This document shows, piece after piece, positions 1 through 9,081 of a stretch of 64,000 nt of DNA. The notes beneath the pieces are model-generated. The model saw only the letters and a list, made by a program, of their open reading frames with translations, did no database searches and was not told the origin of the DNA. The position numbers and the translations under genes are program-made. The stretch's first letter is position 1. Each line of letters opens with the position of its first letter. Source of the stretch: Arthrobacter sp. PAMC25564 (lineage in GTDB: Bacteria > Actinomycetota > Actinomycetes > Actinomycetales > Micrococcaceae); contig NZ_CP039290.1 of the NCBI RefSeq assembly GCF_004798705.1, positions 1,178,001 through 1,242,000 of the forward strand. The letters run 5' to 3'.

Positions 1-135
1 CTCCCAGATGTGAAGATCGGTGCCGCAGAGGGTGACGTTGTGGACGCGGACCAGGGCGCGGCCCGGTTCCGGCACCGGTTCTGCAACCTCTTCATAGCGG
101 ATGGTTTCCTTGGCGACGGTGCGTGCCGTGAGCAT
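1..135 (-). CDS. Zinc-dependent medium-chain dehydrogenase, N-terminal fragment (runs off window)
   Basis: Only the first 45 codons lie in the window. Reading leftward from the ATG at 135, the peptide begins MLTARTVAKET, has an acidic-proline stretch (EVAEPVPEPG) and reaches CGTDLHIWE at the window edge. The CGTD-H-x-x-E pattern is the catalytic zinc-binding start of medium-chain (threonine 3-dehydrogenase / sorbitol dehydrogenase type) enzymes, where the Cys binds catalytic zinc. It starts 12 bases after the stop of the YciI gene on the same strand, so the two probably form an operon. The substrate cannot be judged from this fragment. Confidence 0.75.
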   Translation of the reverse strand, partial: MLTARTVAKETIRYEEVAEPVPEPGRALVRVHNVTLCGTDLHIWE

Positions 136-147
136 GGTCCGGGCCGC

Positions 148-438
148 TTAGTTAGACTCGGCGCCGAAGAAGATGTTCCACTGCCGGATGTTCCGCTCTT
201 CGATGAGGTTGTTCCGGAAGAACGGGTCCTGGTCCATGAGGGCTTCAACCTCTTCTTTCGACTCGCCCGTGATGATCAGCAGGGCGCCCGGATTCTCGTC
301 GGGACCGAACGGTCCGCTCTTGACCAGCCGGCCGCCGTCGAACTGGGTTTTCAGGAATTCCACGTGGCTGGGGCGGTGCTGGTCCCGGTCCACGGAGGTG
401 GCGGGAGAGTAGTCGTAGGTGACGGCGAAAGTTGCCAT
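148..438 (-). CDS. YciI family protein
   Basis: A 96-residue protein of the YciI/YCII fold, a small ferredoxin-like dimer related to muconolactone isomerase-type proteins; the biochemical role of most members is unknown. It begins MATFAVTYDYSP, has the usual central D-x-x-RPxH pattern (DRDQHRPSHVEFL), and carries the GPFGPDENPGALLII segment typical of the family. The ATG at 438 is chosen over an upstream in-frame ATG because it is preceded by AGAGGAT at a suitable distance and matches where the family fold begins. The next gene downstream is the partial dehydrogenase, suggesting a two-gene transcript, possibly accessory to an oxidation step. Confidence 0.85.
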   Translation of the reverse strand: MATFAVTYDYSPATSVDRDQHRPSHVEFLKTQFDGGRLVKSGPFGPDENPGALLIITGESKEEVEALMDQDPFFRNNLIEERNIRQWNIFFGAESN

Positions 439-558
439 TGGTAGATCCTCTTCATTGAGTGAGCGCGGGGAACGGGCCGCCTGGGGCCGGTCACATCCTT
501 GGTGTTCCTCCATGATGGGGATCCGATTGTGACTTGTCCAATACTTACTCAGTCATTG

Positions 559-581
559 ACTATGTGTTCAAAGTACATAGT
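559..581. promoter_or_regulatory. Operator-like inverted repeat upstream of the YciI operon
   Basis: ACTATGT (559-565) and ACATAGT (575-581) form perfect 7-base arms around a 9-base spacer. The site lies in the gap between the end of the broken LysR gene and the start of the YciI gene, in a locally AT-rich patch where a promoter for the leftward operon would be expected. It could bind a GntR, TetR or MarR-type regulator; which one is not visible. Confidence 0.4.
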
Positions 582-596
582 TGGCTGGGTCCGGGC

Positions 597-1492
597 TCAG
601 CGCGCCGGGGTCGGCAGGACCTCCTCCGCCACGTCGAGCGCCAGTTGCAAGGCCGGGGAAACGAGGTCCGGATGCCAGGCGATCCCCGAGACCAGCATCG
701 GGGCCGTTCCGGAGAGCGGGACGTAGACGGTCCCGCCCGGCATAATGCCTGCGACCGAGTCCGGCATGAGGCTGACTCCCACTCCGCCGGCCACGAGGGA
801 CAAGGCTGTGTAGGGATCGGACACTTCCTGGACCACCCGGGTGCGGAAGCCCGCGGCCGTGCAGGCAGAGAAAGTGACTTCCCGCAGGGTGGAGCCCTGC
901 GCCTCCGGCATGGTCACGAAGCCGTCCCCGGCCAGTTCAATCAAGGCGACCGACGGTCGGGCGGCGAGAGGGTGATCCACCGGAAGGGTGGCGCCGAGCG
1001 GCTCCACGGCGATCCGCCGGGTGGCCAGGGATGGTGCGTCCACGGGCAGCCCGATGAAGGCGAGGTCCAGCGCCCCGTTGCGCAGCCGGTCCACCGCGTC
1101 CTGGGTGAGGAGCCCGCCGTGCAGGGCCAGGGCCAGCTCCGGATAGCGGTGCCGCAACGCCCGGGTCAGCGGCGGGAGCGTCCGGTGGTTCAGCGCGCCG
1201 GAAAACCGATGCTGAGGCGTCCGTAGAAGGCGCCGCTGTCCGTGGTGGCCGCACGCCGGGCGAGGTCCAGCTCCTCGAGGATCTTCCGGGCATGCGGGAG
1301 GAAGGCGAAGCCTGCTGTGGTCAGGGAAACGGCCCGGGTGTTGCGCTCGAACAGCTCCGTGCCGAGGTCCTTCTCCAGCTTCTTGATCGTCTGGCTCAAA
1401 GGGGACTGCGCCATCCGGAGGCGGTGCGCGGCCCGGCCGAAGTGCAGTTCCTCGGCCACGGCAAGGAACGACTCGATCTGCCGCAGTTCCAT
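597..1492 (-). pseudogene. LysR family transcriptional regulator, frameshifted
   Basis: The first 95 or so codons encode a classical LysR winged helix ([20 protein letters not shown], then [15 protein letters not shown] and LFERNTR) followed by the linker helix. The frame closes soon after ...GRLSIGF at about 1200. The effector domain continues in another frame ([21 protein letters not shown]... to the stop at 597). Joining the two requires one added base near the run of four A at 1202-1205, giving about 298 residues, normal for LysR proteins. The downstream part is fully conserved with no stop codons, so the lesion is recent or a sequencing error in a homopolymer. The gene is divergent from the IclR gene at 1606 and lies next to the YciI/dehydrogenase operon, which may be its target. 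Confidence 0.8.
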
Positions 1493-1605
1493 GCTGCCCC
1501 TCCTTCTGTTGGTCCCAAGGTTACTTCCCGGCTGCGGGCGATGGCTCCGCGCTATATTGGCAGAAAGGCCCCGACCGCGGGCCGTGATGGGGGCGGGAGG
1601 AACGG

Positions 1606-2418
1606 ATGGCGAACTCGGCCTCGGGAGAGTCCGTCATCCAGCGCGTCGTCAGGATCCTCGACGCGTTCTCCAAGGGACGGCCGCGGCTGACGCTCAGTGA
1701 CCTGGTCCGCGCCACCGGCATGTCCAGCAGCACAGCGCACCGGCTGGCCAACGACCTCGTGGGCAGCGGCCTGCTGGAACGCGGCCCCGGAGGGGATTAC
1801 GGCGTCGGCATGAAGATGTGGGAGCTCGCGGCACGGAGCAACCCCCTGGAGGATCTCCGCCGCCGGGGCCTGCCGTTCCTGGAAGGCGTGCACGCCGCCG
1901 TCCGGCAGAACGTCTCCCTGTCCATCCCCGACGTCGAAACCGGCAGCGTGCTGTACGTGGAGCGGCTGGACCAGCATGGATCGGTGCTCAATCTTGGCGA
2001 CGTCGCCGGCCGGCTGGATATCCACACGACGTCCTCGGGCATGGCGATGATGGCCTACATGCCGGGCTGGGTCCAGGACCGTTTCCTGGCACGCCCATTG
2101 GAGAAAACCACCCCCGGTACGGAAACAGATCCGGTGCGCATCCGCGCCCACCTGGCCCTGATCCGGGAACGCGGCTACGTCCGAATGGCCGGGATCCTGG
2201 TGCCGGAGAACACCGCCTACGCCGTCCCCGTGTTCGGCGCGGGAAACACCGTGATCGGGGCGGTCGCCGTCGTCGTCCCCGCCGCCGAAGAGCAGCGCGA
2301 CCTCATCCTGCCCGTCCTGGTGGCGGCCGGCCGCGGCCTCTCACGGACGATGGGAGCAGAGCGCCGCCCCTACGGCACGAGGCCCTGGCTCGAGGGGCAC
2401 GGCCCCCGGCCCGCTTGA
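1606..2418 (+). CDS. IclR family transcriptional regulator
   Basis: A 270-residue IclR-type regulator. Residues about 8-65 form the N-terminal winged helix ([12 protein letters not shown], then [20 protein letters not shown]), and residues about 80-250 form the GAF-like effector domain with the family pattern [13 protein letters not shown] and [12 protein letters not shown]. IclR proteins are usually local repressors or activators of catabolic operons and sense a pathway intermediate. It stands immediately before, and on the same strand as, the permease and dehydrogenase cluster, which is its likely target. GGGAGGAACGG before the ATG is a good ribosome binding site. The C-terminal about 20 residues are Pro/Gly-rich and probably disordered. 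Confidence 0.9.
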   Translation: MANSASGESVIQRVVRILDAFSKGRPRLTLSDLVRATGMSSSTAHRLANDLVGSGLLERGPGGDYGVGMKMWELAARSNPLEDLRRRGLPFLEGVHAAVRQNVSLSIPDVETGSVLYVERLDQHGSVLNLGDVAGRLDIHTTSSGMAMMAYMPGWVQDRFLARPLEKTTPGTETDPVRIRAHLALIRERGYVRMAGILVPENTAYAVPVFGAGNTVIGAVAVVVPAAEEQRDLILPVLVAAGRGLSRTMGAERRPYGTRPWLEGHGPRPA

Positions 2419-2449
2419 CACCACCGGTAACACCACCGGGCGTATCCCA

Positions 2450-2480
2450 TTGAACGGGAAGTTCCTCCTGATGCTATGAC
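2450..2480 (+). promoter_or_regulatory. Candidate promoter/operator of the catabolic operon
   Basis: TTGAAC (2450-2455) and TATGAC (2475-2480) are 19 bases apart, a long but possible -35/-10 pair. Overlapping the -35 box is a small inverted repeat, GAAC-N5-GTTC (2452-2464), which could be the IclR operator. It sits 32 bases after the IclR stop and about 150 bases before the permease start, leaving a long untranslated leader. Prediction from pattern only. Confidence 0.35.
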
Positions 2481-2631
2481 GGCGGTCCTACAGTTTTTTC
2501 TCAGAGCTCCAAACGCCTGTGACACCGAGCACACCACGCGGGACTCGACCGAAACTTCACGCAAGCGGCCCCGGCGGCGGCTTCCGGACACCACCACTCA
2601 CGACCAGCGTGACACTCAACGAGGAGACACC

Positions 2632-4026
2632 ATGGGACTTGTTCAGCAGCCCCCAAGCGCGGGCGCCGAGCCGACCACCATCCTGGAGCGGGCGCAGAAC
2701 CTTCCGGCCAAGACCCCGAAGAAGGCAGCCCTTGCCTCCTTCCTGGGATCCACCCTGGAGTACTACGACTTCTTCATCTACGGCACCGCCGCCGCCCTCA
2801 TCTTCCCGAAGATCTTCTTCCCCGGCGGCGACCCCGTCGTCGCCCTGCTCGGCGCGATGGCCACCTTCGGCGTCGGATATCTGGCACGTCCCCTCGGCGG
2901 CATCGTCATGAGCCACTTTGGCGACAAGCTGGGACGCAAGCAGGCCCTGATGATCACCCTGGTGATCATGGGCGTGGCGTCCATCGGCATTGGCTTCCTG
3001 CCCACCTACGGGCAGATCGGCTACTGGGCCACCGCGCTGCTGCTCGTGGGGCGCCTGGCCCAGGGCTTCTCCGCCGGCGCCGAGGCCGCCGGCGCTTCCA
3101 CGCTGACCATGGAGCACTCCCCGGAGGGCCGCCGCGGGTTCTTCACGAGCTTCGTGATGACCGGTTACGCCTCCGGCATGGTCCTGTCAACCATCGTGTT
3201 TATCCCGCTTGCCGCACTCCCGGAAGACCAACTGCTCAGCTGGGGCTGGCGCGTTCCGTTCTGGATGTCCGCCGTGGTGCTGCTGGTCGCCTACTGGATC
3301 CGCACCCGGCTGGATGAAACGCCTGTCTTCGAAGAGGTCAAAGCCGCCGACGTAGCCTATTCCGCCCCGGCTGCCCGGGTCCTGAAGACCCAGTGGCGAG
3401 ACGTCCTGCGCGTCAGCGTGGTGATGCTCTTCTCCGTCATGCAGACCACCTTCACCGTCTACGCCCTGGCGTACGCCACCGGCAAGGGAATCGGGCTGGA
3501 CCGGACCCTGATGCTCTCCGTCAACGCGATCACGGTTGGATTGTCCATGTTCACCATCCCCGTGGCCGGGCTGGTCTCGGACAGGATCGGCCGCAAAAAG
3601 GTGCTCCTGGTGGGTGCTGCCGGCTGCGCGGTGTCCTCCTTCGGCTACTTCTGGGCGATCAGCGAACACAACATTCCGATGATCTTCCTCTTCGGCTTCC
3701 TGAACATGTCCCTCTTCTACTCCTGCTGGAACGGCGTCTGGACGGTGTTCTTCCCCGAGATGTTCCCGGCCCCGGTCCGGTACTCGGGCATGGCCATCGG
3801 CAGCCAGGTCGGCCTGATCCTCACCGGCTTCGCCCCCGCCATCGCCACCTTGCTTGCACAGCCCGGCCCCGACGGATGGATGCCGGTGGCCTGGTTCACG
3901 GTGATCTGCATGGGTCTGTCCGCGATCGCCATTGCCACGGCCCGCGAAACCCACAAAACCCCGCTCGAAGAGCTCGGCCTGCCGCGCTCCAAGGGGACCA
4001 GGCAGACCACCCGCCGCGCCGACTAG
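2632..4026 (+). CDS. MFS permease of the metabolite:H+ symporter (MHS) family
   Basis: A 464-residue 12-helix major facilitator permease of the MHS group, which includes shikimate (ShiA), alpha-ketoglutarate and proline/betaine symporters. Family marks are LGSTLEYYDFFIYG at the start of helix 1, the loop motif HFGDKLGRKQALM between helices 2 and 3, and GLVSDRIGRKKVLL in the second half. The ATG at 2632 is chosen over the far upstream frame opening because GAGGAG precedes it and the N-terminus then matches the family. It imports the cluster's substrate, most likely a small organic acid or polyhydroxylated ring acid by proton symport. It is the first structural gene of the plus-strand cluster. 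Confidence 0.9.
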   Translation: MGLVQQPPSAGAEPTTILERAQNLPAKTPKKAALASFLGSTLEYYDFFIYGTAAALIFPKIFFPGGDPVVALLGAMATFGVGYLARPLGGIVMSHFGDKLGRKQALMITLVIMGVASIGIGFLPTYGQIGYWATALLLVGRLAQGFSAGAEAAGASTLTMEHSPEGRRGFFTSFVMTGYASGMVLSTIVFIPLAALPEDQLLSWGWRVPFWMSAVVLLVAYWIRTRLDETPVFEEVKAADVAYSAPAARVLKTQWRDVLRVSVVMLFSVMQTTFTVYALAYATGKGIGLDRTLMLSVNAITVGLSMFTIPVAGLVSDRIGRKKVLLVGAAGCAVSSFGYFWAISEHNIPMIFLFGFLNMSLFYSCWNGVWTVFFPEMFPAPVRYSGMAIGSQVGLILTGFAPAIATLLAQPGPDGWMPVAWFTVICMGLSAIAIATARETHKTPLEELGLPRSKGTRQTTRRAD

Positions 4027-4072
4027 CAGCCCCAGGCACCGGAACCCCCAGTATCAGAAAGTTGCTCCTCCC

Positions 4073-5254
4073 ATGACCTCATCAGCATCCGTCAGCACCC
4101 GTACCTTCCGCGTCGGAATCGTAGGCTGCGGCGCCATCTCCGGCAACCATCTCGAGGCCTTCGGCGCCTTGGAGAACGTCCGGATCGTCGGCGTCTGCGA
4201 TATCGACCTGGACCGGGCCCGCACCACCGCCGAGGCCTGGGACGTCCCCAACGCCGTGAACACCGTCGCCGAGCTCCTGGACCTCGGCGTGGATATCGTC
4301 TCCGTCTGCACCCCGCACCCCACCCACGAAGCGGTGGTGCTGCAGGCGGCTGCCGCCGGCGTCCACGTCCTCTGCGAGAAGCCGATCTCCACGGACCTTC
4401 CCTCGGCCGAGCGGATGGCTGCAGCCTGCGCCGACGCCGGGGTAAAGCTGGGCGTGCTGTTCCAGCGCCGCTTCTGGCCCGGTGCGCAGCGCATCCGTGC
4501 GGCGATCGACGACGGCACGCTGGGCCGGCCGATCATGGGCCAGTGCTCGGTCATGCTGCACCGCGAGCCGGAGTACTACTCCAAGGACGCCTGGCGCGGG
4601 ACCTGGGCGAACGACGGCGGCGGGGTGCTGATGACCCAGGCCATCCACTACATCGACCTCCTCCAGTGGTTCATGGGCGACATCGCCGAGGTCTACGGCA
4701 AGATCAACAGCTACAAGCACGGCGCCAACATCGAGGTGGAAGACTCCGCCACGGCGGTCCTGACCTTCACCTCCGGCGCGATGGCAACCCTGGAAGCATC
4801 GACGGCGGTCTCACCCAGCCTGGGCGTGCAGATCCGGATCACCGGGGAGACCGGGGCCTCGGCCTCACTGAGCGAATTCCCGGAAGGCAGCGACGGGCGC
4901 GTGGACCTGTGGGCCGTGGGCCGGGAAATCACGACGGAACCCGTCCACCCGGCGGGAATCGAGCCCAACGTGGACCTCGCCAGCATCAACGGCCAGCTCA
5001 TCCCGCACCACACCAGCCAGGTCCGCGACTTCGTGGCGGCGCTGGAGAACGGCACCGAACCGGCGATCACCGGCGAGGACGCCACGAAGGCCCTGCGGAT
5101 CCTGCTGGCCGTGTACGAATCCTCCCGGACCGGGGTCCCGGTCCGGTTCGCAGCGGTGGACCAATTCCGCATCACCGGGCAGGAGCACCCTCCCGCGGCG
5201 CCCGCCGCCGGACCCGGCGTCTTCAGCAACAGCCTCACTCCGGTTGCAGGCTAA
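4073..5254 (+). CDS. Gfo/Idh/MocA family NAD(P)-dependent dehydrogenase
   Basis: A 393-residue protein with the N-terminal Rossmann fold VGIVGCGAISGNHLEAF (GxGxxS/G type) and the conserved CEKPISTDL segment, whose Lys belongs to the family's EKP catalytic motif. The C-terminal alpha/beta domain includes GGGVLMTQAIHYIDLLQW, where the His-Asp pair is the usual active-site element. The family oxidises or reduces sugars, inositols and related polyols. The start at 4073 is the first ATG matching the Rossmann strand; the track upstream overlaps the permease. It follows the permease by 46 bases and precedes the next gene by 11, so it is operonic. Likely role: first oxidation of the imported substrate. 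Confidence 0.88.
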   Translation: MTSSASVSTRTFRVGIVGCGAISGNHLEAFGALENVRIVGVCDIDLDRARTTAEAWDVPNAVNTVAELLDLGVDIVSVCTPHPTHEAVVLQAAAAGVHVLCEKPISTDLPSAERMAAACADAGVKLGVLFQRRFWPGAQRIRAAIDDGTLGRPIMGQCSVMLHREPEYYSKDAWRGTWANDGGGVLMTQAIHYIDLLQWFMGDIAEVYGKINSYKHGANIEVEDSATAVLTFTSGAMATLEASTAVSPSLGVQIRITGETGASASLSEFPEGSDGRVDLWAVGREITTEPVHPAGIEPNVDLASINGQLIPHHTSQVRDFVAALENGTEPAITGEDATKALRILLAVYESSRTGVPVRFAAVDQFRITGQEHPPAAPAAGPGVFSNSLTPVAG

Positions 5255-5265
5255 GGAACAAGACC

Positions 5266-7347
5266 ATGGCCGCCAGAGAACGCTACGCCGCCCGTCCGCT
5301 GGCCCTTGGCCGTAACGGCCGGACCCCCCGGACCCTCCGGAACCGCCTGGCCGCCGCCCCGATGGAGCGCAACTACGGCGCCACCGACGGCTCTATCACT
5401 GAGCAGTACATCGATTACCTCGTCACCCGTGCCAGGGCCGGCCTCGGCCTGGTCACCACCGAGGCCACCTATGTCCGCGCCGACGGCAAGGGCCGCACCC
5501 ACCAGCTCGGCCTGCACACGGACGGCATGATCCCCGGGCTACGCCGGCTCACCGACGCGCTGCACGCCGAAGGCGCGCTGGCCGCCGTCGAAATCAACCA
5601 CGGCGGCCGCACCGCGCAGGCTGCGGTATCCGGGTTCAAAAACCTGGCGCCCTCACCGGTAGCATGCGAAGTGGCCGGCGGCGAGGTCCCGCGGGAACTC
5701 ACCGTCCAGGAGTGCCATGAGCTGGTGGAAGCCTACGCCCAGGCCGCCCGCCGCGCCGTCGAGGCAGGCTTCGACGTCATCAATATCCACGGCGCCCACG
5801 GCTACCTGATCCACCAGTTCATGTCGCCCCTCTCCAACCACCGGACGGACGAGTTCGCCGCCCCCGAACGTTTTATGAATCTGGTGATCGATGCTGTGCG
5901 GGCGGCGGTCCCGGACACCATTGTGGGCATGCGCGTCTCCGTGGTGGAGGGGCCGGCGGACGGCATCTCCGCCGAACAGCAGGTGGCCATCATCGCGAAG
6001 GCGCACCTGGAGCACCTCGACTTTTTGGACATCTCCGCCGGCAGCTACGAGGCCGGCGAATGGATCGTCCAGTCCGGTGAATGGAAGCCGGGCATCCTGG
6101 CCGACTACGCCAAGGCCTACCGGCAGTTCGGGCTTCCCCTGGGCATGGCCGGCCGGCTGAACTCCCCGGCGATCATCGAGGAAGTGCTCCGCACGGGGAC
6201 CTGCGACTTCGTCAGCCTGGCCCGCGCCATCCACGCCGATCCCGCCTTCACCGGGGCCGTGCTGCGCGATGAGCGCTACCGGTCCTGCATCGCCTGCAAC
6301 GTCTGCATCGACAACCTGGGCCTCGGCCAGGTCACCTGCACGGTCAACCCGGCCGTGGGCCGCTCCCGCGTCCCCGTCCCGACACCCGCCGTCCGGGCGG
6401 GCTCCCGCGTGGTGGTGGTGGTGGGTGCCGGACCCGCCGGCCTCACTGCCGCCCGCGAACTCGCCGAAGCAGGGGCGAAGGTGACCGTGTTCGACGACGG
6501 CGCCCGCCCCGGCGGCCAGTTCGCCATGGCCGAACGGATGAAGTCCACCCCGGACTTCCACCGCTTCGCCGAATGGTCCGCCGGGGAAAACGCCCGGCTG
6601 GGCATCGAGGTCCGCCTCGGCACGCACATGGATACCGAGGACGTCGCCGCCTTGGCCCGCGAAACCGGTGCCGATGCCGTCGTGCTGGCCACCGGCGGGC
6701 TCCGTCCGGGAGCCGTCTTCACCGGCGGCGATTCGCCCAACGTCGTCGACGTGCGGCAGTGGCTCGCGGCCCACCCCGAGGCGCTCGCTGCTGCCAACGC
6801 GAGTGGGGACGTGCCGGACGCGGTGACCATCTGGGGCGCGGATTCCGTGGCCATGAGCGTGGCCGACACCCTCGCGGACCGTGGCACCGCCGTGCTGCTC
6901 GTCGGACCTCAGGAAGTCCTCGCCCCCGAGGCGGGCCGCCGGGCCAAGATCCTGGCCGTTCCCCGGCTGCAGGCCAACCCCCGGGTCCGGATCCGGCTCG
7001 GTGCCGGCATCGAGGAATACGACGGCGCCCGGATCCGGATCACCGGTCCGGGCCTTCCGCCCGGCGGCGAATGGCTGGACGCCCCAGGCGCCCTCCTGGT
7101 CTCCCGCTCGGTTGTGCCGCTGGACGGTTCCGTGCCGGCCCGGGAGCGGGACGCCAGTCTCAGCCAGGCGGCCGGAATTCCGGTGACCCTTGCCGGAACC
7201 GTCGTCGACCAGACTGCCGCGATCGCGTCAAACGCGGTCAAGAGCGGTTATGATGCCGCCCAGCGCGTCGCCTTCCTGCTGGCCGGCGCGGCAGGCGCAG
7301 CCAGCCGCGAAGGCTTCGAACTGACCCTGAACGGAGCGCCATCATGA
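5266..7347 (+). CDS. Old-yellow-enzyme-type NADH:flavin oxidoreductase with FAD/NAD domain (2,4-dienoyl-CoA reductase-like)
   Basis: A 693-residue three-part flavoprotein. Residues about 1-350 form the FMN TIM barrel (NRLAAAPMERNYG, VEINHGGRTAQAA, HGAHGYLIHQFMSPLSNHRTDEF). A cysteine cluster for one 4Fe-4S centre follows (CIACNVC, then a fourth Cys in VTCTVNPAVG). From about 385, a glutathione-reductase-like FAD domain begins (VVVVGAGPAGLTAARELAEAG). This layout is that of 2,4-dienoyl-CoA reductase and trimethylamine dehydrogenase, in which NAD(P)H electrons pass via FAD and Fe-S to FMN. It probably reduces or rearranges an enone or dehydrates an intermediate of the pathway. Its last four bases (ATGA) overlap the next start. 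Confidence 0.88.
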   Translation: MAARERYAARPLALGRNGRTPRTLRNRLAAAPMERNYGATDGSITEQYIDYLVTRARAGLGLVTTEATYVRADGKGRTHQLGLHTDGMIPGLRRLTDALHAEGALAAVEINHGGRTAQAAVSGFKNLAPSPVACEVAGGEVPRELTVQECHELVEAYAQAARRAVEAGFDVINIHGAHGYLIHQFMSPLSNHRTDEFAAPERFMNLVIDAVRAAVPDTIVGMRVSVVEGPADGISAEQQVAIIAKAHLEHLDFLDISAGSYEAGEWIVQSGEWKPGILADYAKAYRQFGLPLGMAGRLNSPAIIEEVLRTGTCDFVSLARAIHADPAFTGAVLRDERYRSCIACNVCIDNLGLGQVTCTVNPAVGRSRVPVPTPAVRAGSRVVVVVGAGPAGLTAARELAEAGAKVTVFDDGARPGGQFAMAERMKSTPDFHRFAEWSAGENARLGIEVRLGTHMDTEDVAALARETGADAVVLATGGLRPGAVFTGGDSPNVVDVRQWLAAHPEALAAANASGDVPDAVTIWGADSVAMSVADTLADRGTAVLLVGPQEVLAPEAGRRAKILAVPRLQANPRVRIRLGAGIEEYDGARIRITGPGLPPGGEWLDAPGALLVSRSVVPLDGSVPARERDASLSQAAGIPVTLAGTVVDQTAAIASNAVKSGYDAAQRVAFLLAGAAGAASREGFELTLNGAPS

Positions 7348-8177
7348 CCACCCCGAAGCGCCTGCTGGGCCTCGCCCAGCTCTCCCTTGTGAATACGGCC
7401 CCGCCGGAGCTGGTGACGATCGCCGCGCAGGCCGGCTTCGACTTCATCGGTGCCCGCGTGCGCCCCGTAACCGCGACCGAACGCCGCTATGACATGCAGC
7501 CGGGCTCGGCCATGCTGAAGGAGACCCTGGCGCGGATGCGGGATACCGGCGTGACCGTGCGGGACATCGAATTCCTGCTGCTGGACGGCAGCGGGCAGCG
7601 CGAGGCTTGGCTGCAGATGATGGAAGCCGGCCATGCCCTCGGCGCGAGCTCGGTGACCATTGCCTGCGCCGATCCGGACACCGCCCGCTTTGCCGACAAC
7701 CTCGCGCGCATGACCGAGGACGGCCGCGGCTTCGGGATCACGCCCACCCTCGAACCGATCTCCTACCAGGTGGTTGACTCCATCCCGGCCGCCGCGGATC
7801 TTGCCCGGAAGGCAGGCTGCCGGATCGTCGTGGACGCGCTGCACCTGAACCGCTTCGGCGGGACTGTGGACCAGCTCGAGGCCAACCTGGACCTGGTGCC
7901 GCTGCTGCAGCTGTGCGACGGACCGTTCCGCCGCCCGGAGGGCCGCGACGGCCTCGTCGCCGAATCCCGCTCGGAACGCGGGATCCCCGGCGAGGGCGAA
8001 TTCGACCTCGCGGGGCTTGTGGCGGCCTTCCCGGCGGGCCTTCCCGTGAGTGTGGAGTCGCCGTCGGACCGGCGGGTCGCCCAGTTCGGAGAACTAGGCT
8101 GGGCACGGCGGCTGAAGGCTGCTGCCGACGCCGTCCTGGCGGCGGCGGACAAACTGGAGAAGGTCGGAAAAGCATGA
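7344..8177 (+). CDS. Sugar phosphate isomerase/epimerase-like TIM-barrel protein
   Basis: A 277-residue protein of the xylose-isomerase-like TIM barrel family (AP endonuclease 2 fold). Metal-binding acid/His residues are seen in PTLEPISYQVVDS, IVVDALHLNRFGGT and LLQLCDGP, and a late VSVESPSDR gives the last metal-site Glu. Family members include inosose dehydratase, dehydroshikimate dehydratase (AsbF type) and sugar epimerases, so it may dehydrate or isomerise a ring ketone made by the dehydrogenases. Start and stop overlap neighbours by ATGA on both sides (7344-7347 and 8174-8177), indicating translational coupling. The precise reaction is unknown. Confidence 0.82.
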   Translation: MTTPKRLLGLAQLSLVNTAPPELVTIAAQAGFDFIGARVRPVTATERRYDMQPGSAMLKETLARMRDTGVTVRDIEFLLLDGSGQREAWLQMMEAGHALGASSVTIACADPDTARFADNLARMTEDGRGFGITPTLEPISYQVVDSIPAAADLARKAGCRIVVDALHLNRFGGTVDQLEANLDLVPLLQLCDGPFRRPEGRDGLVAESRSERGIPGEGEFDLAGLVAAFPAGLPVSVESPSDRRVAQFGELGWARRLKAAADAVLAAADKLEKVGKA

Positions 8178-9016
8178 CTTCATCGCACGGCACAGCAAGC
8201 ACGACGGCGGAGCTGGCCCCCGGCGTCTCCATTCCCCTGATCGGGCTGGGGACCTGGCCAATGACCGGGGAGGAAGCCACGGACGCCGTGGCCCGTGCCA
8301 TCGGGAACGGCTACCGCCACCTCGACACGGCAGAGAACTACGCCAACGAGGAAGCCGTGGGGGAGGGAATCCGCCGCAGTGGCATCGATCGCGGCGAGAT
8401 CTTCCTGACCACCAAGTTCAACAAGGAATGGCACAGCCGTGACGGCGTTCGCCAGGCGTTCGGCAACGCGAGCAAGCGGCTCGGCACGGAGTACCTGGAC
8501 CTGTTTCTCATCCACTGGCCGAACCCTTCCCAGGGCCGGTTCGTCGAGGCGGCGGAGGCCCTGAAGGAACTGGCGGACGAGGGCCTGATCAGGTCTTGGG
8601 GAGTATCCAATTTCAAGCCTGTGCACCTGCGGAAACTGGAGGAAGCAGGACTCGCGGCGCCCATCAACCAGGTCCAGATTGATCCCGAGCACGCCCAGGC
8701 CGAACAACTGGCCTTCCACCGAGAGCACGGCATCCTCACCGCCGCCTACAGCCCGCTGGGCCGAAACGGCGGCTTCATGTCAGCTCCGGCCGTCACCGGG
8801 CCGGCGCAGCAGTACGGCAAGACACCGGGCCAGATCGTGCTCCGCTGGCAGGTCCAGTCGGGCCGCGTCGCCATCCCCAAATCCGCGAACGACGCCCGCC
8901 AGCGCGAAAACCTGGACATCTTCGGCTTCGCCCTGACAGCCGGGCAGCTGGCCGCCATTGACGCGCTGGACACCGGCGCCGGACCGCGCCTGGACTCAGA
9001 CGAATTCGGACACTGA
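8174..9016 (+). CDS. Aldo/keto reductase
   Basis: A 280-residue (alpha/beta)8 NADPH-dependent aldo/keto reductase. The catalytic tetrad is visible: Asp and Tyr in YRHLDTAENYANEEAVG, Lys in IFLTTKFNK, and His in LFLIHWPNP. NADPH-binding residues lie in the C-terminal VAIPKSANDARQRENLDIF. It interconverts aldehydes/ketones and alcohols. The ATG overlaps the preceding stop by ATGA. A 65-base gap separates it from the flavoprotein, which has its own ribosome binding site. Its closeness to 2,5-diketogluconate reductase-type enzymes fits catabolism of an oxidised carbohydrate or cyclic polyol; substrate is inferred. Confidence 0.88.
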   Translation: MTSSHGTASTTAELAPGVSIPLIGLGTWPMTGEEATDAVARAIGNGYRHLDTAENYANEEAVGEGIRRSGIDRGEIFLTTKFNKEWHSRDGVRQAFGNASKRLGTEYLDLFLIHWPNPSQGRFVEAAEALKELADEGLIRSWGVSNFKPVHLRKLEEAGLAAPINQVQIDPEHAQAEQLAFHREHGILTAAYSPLGRNGGFMSAPAVTGPAQQYGKTPGQIVLRWQVQSGRVAIPKSANDARQRENLDIFGFALTAGQLAAIDALDTGAGPRLDSDEFGH

Positions 9017-9081
9017 CGGCAGGCCAATAAAAACCAGCCACTGACCGCTGCCAACCACCAAGAACAACCATGGAGAACCCG

